Under the pieces are notes generated by a model. It was given only the letters and a program-made list of their open reading frames with translations. It was not told the origin of the DNA and did not search any database. Made by a program: the position numbers and the translations under genes. Shown in pieces: positions 12,628 to 21,544 of a stretch of 64,000 bases of DNA; the stretch's first letter is position 1; every line of letters begins with the position of its first letter. Origin of the DNA: Hydra vulgaris (Eukaryota > Cnidaria > Hydrozoa > Anthoathecata > Hydridae); NCBI RefSeq assembly GCF_038396675.1, contig NC_088930.1, positions 31,467,501 through 31,531,500 of the forward strand, given 5' to 3'.

Positions 12628-13643
12628 AATTGTGTTTAATAGGGTTCTTCTGTCTACACGATTATTTTGCAATGTATTTCGGCTTATAAAAAACGTTTAT
12701 TTACATAGCCACATATTGTTAAAAACATGATTTGGTATTTAATTTTGCCTTTGAAATGATTTTTTTAAAGATTTAGACATTTATCAATTCTTTTATAAAG
12801 CTTCAAATATTTTCTTTTTTTTCAATTAAACTTTGTTTTTTATTTTAAAACTTTTTTTTGAAAGACCTTAAAGGCTTGGTTTAAGGATATTTTGGTATAT
12901 GAGTTAAAGTTACTTATGATATTTTATGCTAGTTCTCATAAAAAAGTTTTGTAAAATATCTCCTTGTCAAAATAATGTTAACAAAATTGAAGTAATTTTT
13001 TTTTATATATTGATTGTGTCTACAATTAGAGATAATGTGTCTTTTTTGTGCTAATCTTGTTATTTTTTAGAATATTTTTGAAGATTTTTTTTTGTGTGTG
13101 TGGCTAAATGTCAAATTTTGTGTAGTTGAAATTCTTTATTTGACCAGTAAAAGTGTACTGAAGATAGCAAAATACACAAAGCTCTGTTGTTAACAAATAA
13201 TTATTGACTTTGTTTTATCAAAATCTTACTTAATTGCCTTCATTTATTTTTATTTTAAATTGCTCGGACTAAAATACAATTTATCTTTATGCGGTAATAG
13301 CATTAATTTCAACAAGTTCTGGTATACTCTTGTCTTTATAATAAGATGTTATAATTATATAACAAGGTTTGAAAACTACCCTTTTATTCCTGATAGATTT
13401 ACGCTTACACCAAACACATTCAATAGCCTTCTGTAAATTTACCTAATTTCTTATTGATTATGCTTTGCTGGAAAAAAAATCACTACTGTTTAGCATGGTA
13501 AAATACAAAGATTTTGACCACATCTTCAGAAGTTTAATACGAAGTCCAGCAAAAAATTAACCCACAACGATTTGTTTTGACTGCCAAGAATTTGCGCATG
13601 CGTACATCAACGGACAAACTCAAAACAATTCCAACCCGTCTAT

Positions 13644-14125
13644 CTGAATATATTTAGATTTTTAAATTTGTTCTTAAATGGTGTTATCTTTTTTTTTTTA
13701 CTTTAGATAAAAATATACTAACTGAAATTGCCAAAAAAATATGGGTATTAACAAATCCTAAATTAAATTGTTAGAGGTTTTTACTTTGAATAATAATTGT
13801 AATAAATTGTTTTAATTTTTGTTTATTAATTTTTGATCCAATGGTTAAGCTAATGAGTTAAATTGTAGAGGTTTATATATCATATATATTCTGAAGTAAT
13901 TGCATTTGATTCTTTTTTTTAAATACATTGCTTAATATTAGGCATTTTGATTTTTTTTCTTTTAAATAGTTAAATAAAATTGTTTTATAGATGAGAAATC
14001 AAGTAAGGTTCAACATTGTGTTTTTGTTTTTGTTACCAAATAATATCTTTTTGTAGATATTATCTATCTTTTTTATATTATTTATCTTTTTGTAGATATG
14101 TTTACCACTTTAGACTTAATATTTT
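13644..14125. other. No gene seen
   Basis: AT-rich spacer between the YqaJ/PHD transposon and the Polinton, with poly-T runs and no supported coding frame. Confidence 0.5.
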
Positions 14126-14131
14126 GATATT
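14126..14131. repeat. 6-bp target site duplication, left (GATATT)
   Basis: GATATT immediately precedes the element's first base and is repeated at 52668-52673 immediately after its last base. A 6-bp duplication is the Polinton/Maverick hallmark. Confidence 0.88.
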
Positions 14132-14684
14132 TGATGAGATGTATTAATCGGTTTTTATTTTTTTCTTCATTATTATCATGAAAATTGCGCCCTAAGAACG
14201 TGATTGGTTGTAATGGTTCTCACATGACCGAAAAGGTGAGGTGGACTGACCAAAAAGGTGAGGGCGTTAAATGGGAAAAGGTAGGGCGTCAAGGGGTGTA
14301 ACAAGTTACAAGTGGTGACATGGTGACATGGTGACAAGTGGTGACAAGTGGTGACATGGTAACAAGTGGTGACATGGCGACAAGTGACATGATGACATGG
14401 TGACATGGTGACAAGTGACAAGTGGTGACATGGTGACAAGTGTTGACATGGTGACAAGTGACATGGTGATAAGTGAAAATGACGTATGCGTGACAGGGTC
14501 ATTCTTGTCACAGTGTGCATGTTGTGACATGGTGATTTATAAAAAAATAAAAAAAATTGCGTTTATATTATTGAATTTATTAAAAAAAAAACAACGGTTT
14601 ATAATCTCGATAGGGTCGTTTGCCATAAATTAAGCGGTTAAAAAAGAAAAAAAAAATGTTTTTATATTATTTCTTCACAGTTGT
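14132..14684. repeat. Left terminal inverted repeat of the Polinton
   Basis: Nearly identical in reverse complement to 52143-52667. The outer 170 bp are unique. Next comes a minisatellite (14308-14480) of GTGACATG and GTGACAAG words, then about 150 bp of AT-rich unique sequence. The left copy has more minisatellite units than the right, which explains most of the length difference. Open frames inside it (Thr/Cys/His-rich) are repeat artefacts. Confidence 0.93.
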
Positions 14685-14938
14685 AAGATAATTCAGAACT
14701 GAGCGCTTCTTCTGCAATAAAATCTTTTTCTTTTTGTGTCAATGATGGCGAATAATTTGGCATTTTTATTCTAATCTAAAAAAAATATTTTTAAACGGGT
14801 TATTCTTTAAGGAAAAAAATTTTCAAGTTTATAAATTTGAATCTGTTAATAAAAAGGTGTTGAAAAAATGGTATAAAAAAAAACGCAAGAAAACGATAAA
14901 AATAATCGATAAAAACTCGGCATTGACATTATTTTTAG

Positions 14939-15085
14939 ATGGAGAAAAATAAACCGTTGCAACAGTTTGAGCAGCCGAAAAAAGTATCAGTCGTGAAACC
15001 GTACAACCCTCAAGACGATAGCACGATCAAGTATCATAATGGTATTCCGTACGATAGCACGCACTATAGTTTCCCTGTGTATTAA
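14939..15085 (+). CDS. Small hypothetical protein (48 aa)
   Basis: ATG follows an ATTATTTTTAG acceptor by one base, and a TATAAAAA sequence lies about 65 bp upstream. The 48-residue product is polar, with KPYNPQDD and HYSFPVY near the C-terminus, and matches no family I recognise. Its position next to the left terminal repeat, a TATA box and an acceptor-like start make a real gene plausible. Chance cannot be excluded at this length. Confidence 0.5.
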   Translation: MEKNKPLQQFEQPKKVSVVKPYNPQDDSTIKYHNGIPYDSTHYSFPVY

Positions 15086-15288
15086 ATTAAAGAGAGTCAT
15101 GGTGGAAAAAAGATTTTTTAAAAAATCAAAAAACTTTTTTGTTATTCGACCGCTTCAGACATGATATAAAAGAATACAGCAATAAAAAATACTAATTTTG
15201 CAATAAAAACGTAAATAATCTTGAAAATTGACTTGTTGTAAAATAAAAAAGTATTAAAATATGAAATAAAAATGTATTATAATAAAGT

Positions 15289-15507
15289 CTATTTACAGTT
15301 TAAAAAAAAATCTTGTTTTAAATGTGGGATGCAAAAATGACATCCCGCACATTGTTCGTCTATATCCCATATAAACGAGCATTCTTTCCAGCAGCATGGT
15401 TTTTCTGGCCAACTGCATAAACAGCAACCAGAGCAAAAATATCTTTTTTCCGGTTTGTCAAAGTCTTTTTTAATTTTCTCAAGCTCTTTCATTTTTTTTC
15501 TTTTCAT
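15289..15507 (-). CDS. Small cysteine-rich protein (72 aa)
   Basis: Contains 11 cysteines in the last 50 residues (for example CSGCCLCSW, KPCCWKEC, CAGCHFC) after a Lys-rich start, suggesting metal binding or disulfide bonding. I recognise no family. A TTTTTTAG acceptor lies at 15556-15555. The first ATG after it (15545) opens a 13-codon frame ending in ATGA that overlaps this start, so the true N-terminus is uncertain. It lies downstream of the two paralogous leftward genes. Confidence 0.55.
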   Translation of the reverse strand: MKRKKMKELEKIKKDFDKPEKRYFCSGCCLCSWPEKPCCWKECSFIWDIDEQCAGCHFCIPHLKQDFFLNCK

Positions 15508-15719
15508 ATCTTTCTCCTTTTCGTTTTTTGTTTTTTTGTAGGCATAATTTATTTCTAAAAAAGAAAAAAAAGTGGTTAGGTTGTGCTCAAGTTTGACATG
15601 TTTATAAATGTATACATACCTTCAGTTGAGATTGTGTTTTCCGTTTCTTTTTTTTCGCAATACCTGTTTCTTTTTCCTGTTCTTCCTTTTTTCATAATTT
15701 TTTTATCCATCTAAAAAAA

Positions 15720-16463
15720 TTATACAAAATATTCGTAAATTATTTTATGATTAAGAAAATAATTTGCATTTATAAATTCGTATTGATTTTTTAACCAATA
15801 AATAGTTTTTAAAATAATATTAAATATATTGTCAAGATATTTTTTGCATTGGTTAACCAAACAAGGTTTAAAATTTATTTCTGCAAAAATACAACTAAAA
15901 ATACTTTGAAGTCCTTTTATTAAAGCTTTTTGTATAATAAAAAAAGACAAATCTGTAGAAGTTCTCCATAGCCAATACGGTCCGCGAGTATAGCTTAAAT
16001 TTTTTATAAATATTCTATGTGTCCTATATTCAGAAAAACCATATTCGTCATGAAATCTCCGCAAGATTTTGTCAAAATTAAATTTGAAATTGACCAAAAT
16101 AGATTCAATTTCATCCATGACTGCTTCCATTTTATTTTTTAACTTTTTTATTGATAATTTTCTTAAACAGAGTTGTTTTAATGACAAATCAATTTCTCCA
16201 TTGGGGTAACATTTTATTTCTTTCATGATTTGATCGTAAATGTCAATATTAAACCAAATTCTTGTGTTTTGTGCCACCTCTTTTAAATAGTAAGAATAAG
16301 GAATAAACTTGTTTTCTCGTTTTGCTTTTTTCCGTTTAATTATTTCTTCCCAGACTATATTTTCTTCTAAATCTCGATGAAAAACACAAAAAAAATCAAC
16401 ATTAGGTTCTTCATAATTTTCCGTGTCACCAATTTCTTGAGTGTATTTTTTAATGTTTTTCAT
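15720..16463 (-). CDS. Hypothetical protein, accessory family A (247 aa)
   Basis: An open frame starting at the first ATG after a TTTTTCAG acceptor (AG at 16466-16465). It is rich in Lys, Ile and aromatics and probably helical. Its C-terminal 40 residues (ILKTIYWLKNQYEF region) align with those of the next gene upstream (TLKTIEWFTDQYNF), so the two are diverged tandem duplicates. No known domain is seen. It is the second-last gene of the leftward TRAF/DED block and is likely an accessory or host-interaction gene. Confidence 0.7.
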   Translation of the reverse strand: MKNIKKYTQEIGDTENYEEPNVDFFCVFHRDLEENIVWEEIIKRKKAKRENKFIPYSYYLKEVAQNTRIWFNIDIYDQIMKEIKCYPNGEIDLSLKQLCLRKLSIKKLKNKMEAVMDEIESILVNFKFNFDKILRRFHDEYGFSEYRTHRIFIKNLSYTRGPYWLWRTSTDLSFFIIQKALIKGLQSIFSCIFAEINFKPCLVNQCKKYLDNIFNIILKTIYWLKNQYEFINANYFLNHKIIYEYFV

Positions 16464-16489
16464 TCTGAAAAAAAAAAAAAAAACTGTTA

Positions 16490-17185
16490 TTAAAGATAAT
16501 CGAGTATACTATTATTACAAATAAATTTTTCATAAATGACAAAGTTATATTGATCGGTAAACCATTCAATAGTTTTTAAAGTAATTTTAAAAAAATGGTG
16601 CAGATAATCTTTATTCAAGTGATAATATTTTTTTTTTGAATATTCAGTTTCATAATATACTTGTGCAAATAAATAAACTAAGTTTATTAAAACATTATGC
16701 TGCAAAATAAAAAATTTTAAATGAGGTTTTATAAACTTGTCCAAGTTTTTTGTTGATACTTTATCAGTTTTTAGTATATATTTGGCAACTTTTTTTTTCA
16801 TCGAATTTTCTTTTCTTTTTTCGAGGTAGTAAAGAAGAGTTTTTTTATCAAAATATTTTTCGAGAACACAAAGTACATTTTGAGTTAAATTTGTCATTTC
16901 TTTTTTTATTCGAATAAATACCATTTTGCGTTTACATAAATCTAATAAAGAAAGTATCGGTTTGTCGGTATAAAGTTCTTGAAACGTGCGAGAAAGATTA
17001 TCTTTACCAAGCCATATCTGAGCTTTATTAATAAACATTTTAGTGTAGTATGTGTATCGTCTCAGCTCTGGATTAAATGAACTATGTTCTCCATTTTCCC
17101 TTATCATTCGAGGACGTTTGTGTTTGATAACAAATAAATTGCTGCTGTATTTTCTTTTAAGAGTCTTCCTTTCTTTCTCCGTCAT
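16490..17185 (-). CDS. Hypothetical protein, accessory family A paralogue (231 aa)
   Basis: An intact frame paralogous to the 247-aa gene: both end with a Y-L-x-x-x-F-x-I-x-L-K-T-I-x-W-x-x-x-Q-Y-x-F pattern and share a Leu/Lys-rich middle. The N-terminus is basic (KRKYSSNLFVIKHKRPRM), possibly a nuclear localisation signal. Unlike its neighbours it has no clear poly-T/AG acceptor before the ATG. Function unknown. Confidence 0.7.
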   Translation of the reverse strand: MTEKERKTLKRKYSSNLFVIKHKRPRMIRENGEHSSFNPELRRYTYYTKMFINKAQIWLGKDNLSRTFQELYTDKPILSLLDLCKRKMVFIRIKKEMTNLTQNVLCVLEKYFDKKTLLYYLEKRKENSMKKKVAKYILKTDKVSTKNLDKFIKPHLKFFILQHNVLINLVYLFAQVYYETEYSKKKYYHLNKDYLHHFFKITLKTIEWFTDQYNFVIYEKFICNNSILDYL

Positions 17186-17458
17186 ATTTTCTTTTTTGGT
17201 TTTTTTCTTTGTTCAATTTTGATTTAAATTTGCTAATCTCAGCGTTGGCAAAGAATCTTCGAGCAGTTTGAAAACTTATCTTTGAAATTTTCTGAAAACG
17301 TTTGAATGTCTTTGTAAATTTACCTTATTTTTGTGAGCATTTTTTTTAGTTGGTTCTAAAACAAAAAAAAATGACAAAAATAATTGTAATATATATTATA
17401 CTGCGTGTGAATAACAACAAAAATTAAAGTTAATATTTATTCTTAATATTATAAAGTA

Positions 17459-17872
17459 TCATTTGCTATAAATATTTAAAAGTTCTTTTTGTTTTGCAAC
17501 CACAACTTCGACCGGATAATTGCTTTTGTTTGGTTGTCCGTCAATTATCGCTGCTTTTGGCGTCTGACCATTTGATAAATTTATGCAGTCTTCATATGTT
17601 GGCAATTGAGGAATTTTCTTCTTATATTTTATATATAAATCCGTTCTTCCGATTATTGCTAACATTTCTAATAAAAGATTGAATTTGCTTTCAGGTGATA
17701 TGAATTCTTTGTTGTCGTGATAAATGGAATATGTGTTAAAGTGTTCCATTAAATCAATGCCATCTTTTATTTGTTCCTTCAAACGGAGCGGTATAGATAG
17801 ACAAAATTTTAAACTACGTGTGTTGTCACTCGTAAGATGATCTGCAAGTTCTCTGAAATATTTTTCAATCAT
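17459..17872 (-). CDS. Death effector domain (DED) protein, FLIP/FADD-like
   Basis: I start at 17872 because TTCTTTAG (AG at 17882-17881) lies 8 nt upstream; the frame also extends to 17908. The first 80 of 137 residues show the six-helix DED pattern: FRELADHL, then SLKFCLSIP, then an EQIKDGIDLMEHF helix, then LLLEMLAIIGRTDLYIKY. The last carries the R-x-D-L motif of DEDs. DEDs join death receptors and adaptors to caspase-8; DED-only viral proteins can block that. The C-terminal 55 residues are unassigned. It lies directly beside the TRAF-like gene. Fold assignment is by motif only; the anti-apoptotic role is inferred. Confidence 0.72.
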   Translation of the reverse strand: MIEKYFRELADHLTSDNTRSLKFCLSIPLRLKEQIKDGIDLMEHFNTYSIYHDNKEFISPESKFNLLLEMLAIIGRTDLYIKYKKKIPQLPTYEDCINLSNGQTPKAAIIDGQPNKSNYPVEVVVAKQKELLNIYSK

Positions 17873-17935
17873 TTTTTTTGCTAAAGAATAAAAAAGTTTT
17901 AATATCAATTATTTAATACATTTAAAAAAAAATAT

Positions 17936-19019
17936 TTAAATGTGATTTTCAATAGACACATTAATATACAGCATGTTGTTTACAATAAAATTTTTCAAAT
18001 GTTCGTGATTTATAAATTCTGTATATCCGATAGCCGGATTATATTCATGAACAGGTTGGTAAAAGTATCGACAATATCCGGCATTTTCAAGTTGACCTTG
18101 GTTATAATTACCAAATGATATTTCCTTTTTCATTTCGTGAACATTATTTCGCAGAGTAACAATAACTCTTCTTTTAAACGGCCATTTTAAAACGTGATCA
18201 TGTGGAGATTGTAAAAGTTGAAAGTAAATGGCCATTTTTTTTTCAGCAATTTCGTACCCATACATTTTTATTCGATAAAAATAACCGTCTGTGGTGTAAG
18301 CAGGGTCGGAATAAAACGGTTCATTGGACAGTAATCTGAGATCCATTTGGTCACATTTGATAATTTGATTATCAGTGATTGGAAAATTTTCTTTTGATAT
18401 TTTCATATCGCAAACAAGAGATTTTGAATTTGCAATTTCTTCATTTTTTTCGTTTATCAAATTTGTCAAGTTTTCTGTTGAGCTTTTGACATGATTTTCA
18501 AATTCTTTATTTTTGCAAGTGACCAAACTTGTCAGTTGAGCAATTTGTTAGTTTGAATTAGAAAGTGAAAGCATACAGTTATTGATTATTTTGTTAAAGA
18601 CATTTGTGTTTGATTTTATGGTTTCGTTTATATTTTCAGATGCCTTTATTATTAATCTTTCTTCTAAATGTGATAAACAATCTGTGACATGGTTTGCCAT
18701 TATTTCAGTTGGTATTTGATGGACGCATAAAAAACACAAAAAGGTGCTTGGTTGAATTTCTTCATATCGGCATTCGTGCGTTTCTAAATTATTTACATTG
18801 ATTCCACAGCAAAAGCAAGAAGTCGAATTAATTTTTTCCAAACAGTTTTGTTGATGATCAAGCAGGTTCTCGATATTTTGCAACATTCCACAATAACAGC
18901 AGCATATTTTTTCAGTGTTTTTGCGACTAAAGAATTAATTTATGAGCCCATTTTTGAAAAAGAAAATACAAAAAAAAAACATTTTTTAAAAACAAAACTT
19001 ACTTGATTAACGGTTCCAT
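17936..19019 (-). pseudogene. TRAF-like protein (zinc fingers, coiled coil, MATH/TRAF-C domain), one in-frame stop
   Basis: Two exons are seen. A 17-nt first exon (19019-19003) starts with ATG and ends at a perfect GTAAGT donor. A 76-nt intron ends in TTCTTTAG. Exon 2 runs 18926-17936. Frame is kept across the junction, which brings in the first zinc-ligand cysteines. Zinc fingers (CFCCGINVNNLETHEC, FLCFLCVHQI...H...C) lead to a Lys/Glu coiled coil and a TRAF-C/MATH domain (SDPAYTTDGYFYRIKMYGY, then VLKWPFKRRVIVTL). One TAA (18550-18548) interrupts it between fingers and coiled coil. TATATAAG at 19080-19073 is a likely promoter. TRAFs link TNF-type receptors to NF-kB. Capture from a host is inferred. 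Confidence 0.82.
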
Positions 19020-19384
19020 TTTTTTTAATTGAAAATTTCAAGTGTGAAATATTTTTTTTTCTAAACTTTAAACTTATATAAAAAAAGTAAATATTTATTA
19101 AACAAGTGTGAAACGACAAAATTAAATGATCGGATTAAAATAAAAAACGACAGTAAACTGTAAAAACAAATTTAAAGAGAAAATGATTTTCATTGATAAA
19201 ATTCTGAGAAAATATTAAAGGTATTTTTGGAAAAAAAAAAATTTAGAAAGATTTTTCCGAGAAAATTTACAAAATTTTATTAATAATCTATTAATTATTA
19301 ATTATCAACTTTAATAATCAACGCGTTTAAATTGCTTATAAACAGTTCGTCGCGTTCAAGACGGTTTTTTCATCGTTTAGCCAT
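19020..19384. other. Spacer upstream of the TRAF-like gene
   Basis: AT-rich, with a TATATAAG box on the minus strand at 19080-19073. No coding frame is supported before the GC-rich insertion. Confidence 0.5.
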
Positions 19385-19906
19385 GACCCCGGGGTCAGGG
19401 GGGCCCATTTTTTGGCCCCCTTGACCCCAGGGATCGGGGTACGGGGTCAAAACCCAGCTAAGAACCTTCTCCCCCTCGAGGACTACCCTCATGCCAAATT
19501 TCATCGAGATCGGTCTGGCGGTTTGGATTTCTATAGAGAACAAACAAACAAACACACACAAACACACATTGCCCTTTATATATATAGCTGGAGTTACCCG
19601 GCGTTGCTCGGGCCAATATTTAAACTGGCTTACCTGATATCTGTACACAAAAATGGGCCCAAAAATGGGCCTAAAAAATCGGCCCAAAAAATGGTCCCCC
19701 CTGACCCCGGGGTCAGGGGGGCCCATTTTTTGGCCCCCTTGACCCCGGGGATCGGGGTACGGGGTCAAAACCCAGCTAAGAACCTTCTCCCACTCGAGGA
19801 CTACCCCCATGCCAAATTTCATCGAGATCGGTCCGGCGGTTTGGATTTCTATAGAGAACAAACAAACAAACACACACACACACATTGCCTTTTATATATA
19901 TAGAAG
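19385..19906. mobile_element. GC-rich tandem retroelement-like insertion (possibly Penelope-like)
   Basis: One full 318-bp unit (19589-19906) is preceded by a 5'-truncated copy (19385-19588). Both end TTTATATATATAG after a CA/AAC-rich stretch and contain CAAATTTCATCGAGATCGGT, a phrase common in dispersed invertebrate retroelement tails. A full copy behind a truncated tandem copy fits Penelope-like insertions, but no coding domain is present. It lies between the TRAF-like gene and the next Polinton gene. Open frames here are artefacts of the repeat. Confidence 0.6.
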
Positions 19907-20072
19907 ATAGAAGATAAATATAGAAGAAAAAATTTTTAAATAGTTTTATTGATGGCAAAAATAAGATATACGCCTAGAACTAAAGAAACAGCCGGTAACT
20001 TTTTTTATTTTGAAAAAAAAAAAACAGTTTGAATATTTTTTAAATAAAATAAAAAATTTGTTTTTAGAATAT

Positions 20073-20342
20073 ATGGCGCGATCAAAAGCTACGGTGCCAC
20101 GCTTAAAGTTTTCAAAATTAACACAAACAAATAATCCGATTACTCTTCAACAAAATCTTCCTAGCAACTGTAAAAACATAGTTATGTGCAAACGTAATAC
20201 AAATAAAAAATATAAAGATAACAAAACAAATCGAAAACTGGGAAGAGTCGGTAAAAAAATAAAACGTTGGCGACAAACAGAAGAAAATTATATACATGGA
20301 AAATTAAACAAAAAACTAAATATATTCTCAAAAAAATTGTAA
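20073..20342 (+). CDS. Small basic protein, family B (89 aa)
   Basis: ATG lies 5 nt after a TTTTTAG acceptor. The product is strongly basic (about one third Lys/Arg). Its middle (CKNIVMCKRNT...YK...N.K.GR.G) aligns with the 22291 gene (CKKILYCKRKT...YKRNRQN), so they are paralogues. It is likely a nucleic-acid-binding or virion core protein. Unknown family. Confidence 0.6.
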   Translation: MARSKATVPRLKFSKLTQTNNPITLQQNLPSNCKNIVMCKRNTNKKYKDNKTNRKLGRVGKKIKRWRQTEENYIHGKLNKKLNIFSKKL

Positions 20343-20525
20343 AAAAAAAATATTTATAATGTTACACGCTGGTTATCAAAGCCGTATTTTTTTAAAAGAT
20401 ATAAAATTTTTCTTTTATGGTTCCGTGCTTTATAGCTTTTACTTCTTCTTTTCTTTTTTTTTCTCTAAAAAAAGTGAAAGAAAATAAACAAAAAAATAAA
20501 AAAAAAGCAAAACTTATTTTTATGG

Positions 20526-20783
20526 TTAAAAAATATTTACCTCTGTAACTTTAAAGTCGATTGAATCTTCATCTTCAACTTTTTCAACGTTATCTTTGAC
20601 TTGCGTAACATTATCTTCGACTGTTAAATCAATCACATTAACTTCTTTTTCTTTCATCGAATCCATGACCATATCATAAGCCGCAATAAAATCTTCAATA
20701 GGCACTCCGTCTGGTTTTAACACCCTTTCATAGAATTCCAAATCCTTATCATCAAATTTAGTGATAACTTCTGTTGTGTTCAT
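20526..20783 (-). CDS. Small acidic protein with a SUMO-interaction-like motif (85 aa)
   Basis: I use ATG at 20783; the frame also opens at 20807 without an ATG. A TTTTTTTCAG acceptor lies about 40 nt upstream. The C-terminal half is acidic and contains VNVIDLTVED, which fits the hydrophobic core plus acidic flank of SUMO-interaction motifs (V-I-D-L-T type). No other domain is seen. SUMO binding is an inference from one short motif. It is convergent with the 20073 gene. Confidence 0.55.
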   Translation of the reverse strand: MNTTEVITKFDDKDLEFYERVLKPDGVPIEDFIAAYDMVMDSMKEKEVNVIDLTVEDNVTQVKDNVEKVEDEDSIDFKVTEVNIF

Positions 20784-21150
20784 TGTGGCGAATTGATATT
20801 TTTTCAAAACAAGCTGCTATTTATCTGAAAAAAACAAGTAATGTTTGCTCAGCTATATTTATTTTTTTATAAATTATTACAAAAGAATTACGTAGTTGAA
20901 AGAAATATTAAATATATGTTATAACAAACATTTTTTTTATTTCTGATCAAAATAATTAAAAAAAACTTTAATAAACTTTAATGTTTGTTCAGCTTTATTA
21001 AACGCTTTTTCTTTTTCTATTCATTCTCTTCAAAGAGTAATGATTTCTGAGAAAAGTGTTTAGAAAAACAAATAACTGTTCTCTTTCTTAGAGCGAAACA
21101 ATAATTTAAAAGATTTCAAAGTACATAAACACATCACGTATACGTAGCAC

Positions 21151-21220
21151 ATCACGTATACGTTCGCATTCTGCACTATGTTGTAATCACGTATACGTTC
21201 GCATTCTGCACTATGTTGTA
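21151..21220. repeat. 35-bp direct tandem repeat
   Basis: ATCACGTATACGTTCGCATT and the following 15 bases occur twice, starting at 21151 and 21186. CACGTATACG is itself nearly palindromic. A GGTTCAAATC word near 21247 resembles a tRNA B box, but I could fold no tRNA around it. Confidence 0.75.
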
Positions 21221-21301
21221 ATCGCCATTCATGAACCGTTCGTGGGTTCAAATCTCAGCTTCGCCCTTAAACTTCGATCTTTATCATGTCATTAAATGTA
21301 A

Positions 21302-21540
21302 AAACACTATAACCGTATGGTTTAGTGAACACTATAACCGTATGGTTTAGTGATGTATTGTCTAGAAAGTTATGTGTAAAAAACACTATAACCGTACGGT
21401 TTAGTGATGTAATGTCTAAAAAGTTATATGTCAAAACACTATAGTCATAGTGAGCGCACTAGACTTGGTGATGTCCGTCAAGAAAGTTATATGTTAACAC
21501 TATAGTTCTGGTGAATACACGAGACTTGGTGATGTCTGTC
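21302..21540. repeat. Iteron-like repeats of an imperfect palindrome
   Basis: CACTATAACCGTATGGTTTAGTG occurs twice, once more with TACGG, and twice further in diverged form, each followed by GTGATGT...GTCTAGAAAGTTAT. Spacing after the first pair is roughly 60-70 bp. This gene-free interval lies between leftward and rightward genes. A replication or transcription control role is inferred. Confidence 0.65.
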
Positions 21541-21544
21541 TAGA

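Larger units (their letters stand above)
11085..13643 (+). mobile_element. DNA transposon with long inverted repeats carrying a YqaJ/PHD gene remnant
   Basis: The left arm is 11085-11242 plus 11899-12215, interrupted by a hAT element. The right arm, 13155-13643, is its near-complete reverse complement, including GTCAATAATTATTTGTTAAC near 12180 and its complement near 13195. With the insertion removed each arm is roughly 480 bp. The interior holds the YqaJ/PHD fragment. No clear target duplication is visible at the outer ends, so the boundaries are good to about 10 bp. Confidence 0.7.

Noticed and set aside
14176..14530. Thr/Cys/His/Ser-rich frames on both strands, also at 52192-52623
   Set aside because: Artefacts of the GTGAC minisatellite inside the terminal inverted repeats.
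19370..19958. 171-aa and 163-aa frames with internal repeats
   Set aside because: They lie on opposite strands of the GC-rich tandem insertion and follow its repeat period; no protein family fits.
21180..21275. Possible tRNA gene (GGTTCAAATC word resembling a B box)
   Set aside because: No acceptor stem or anticodon arm could be folded around it.
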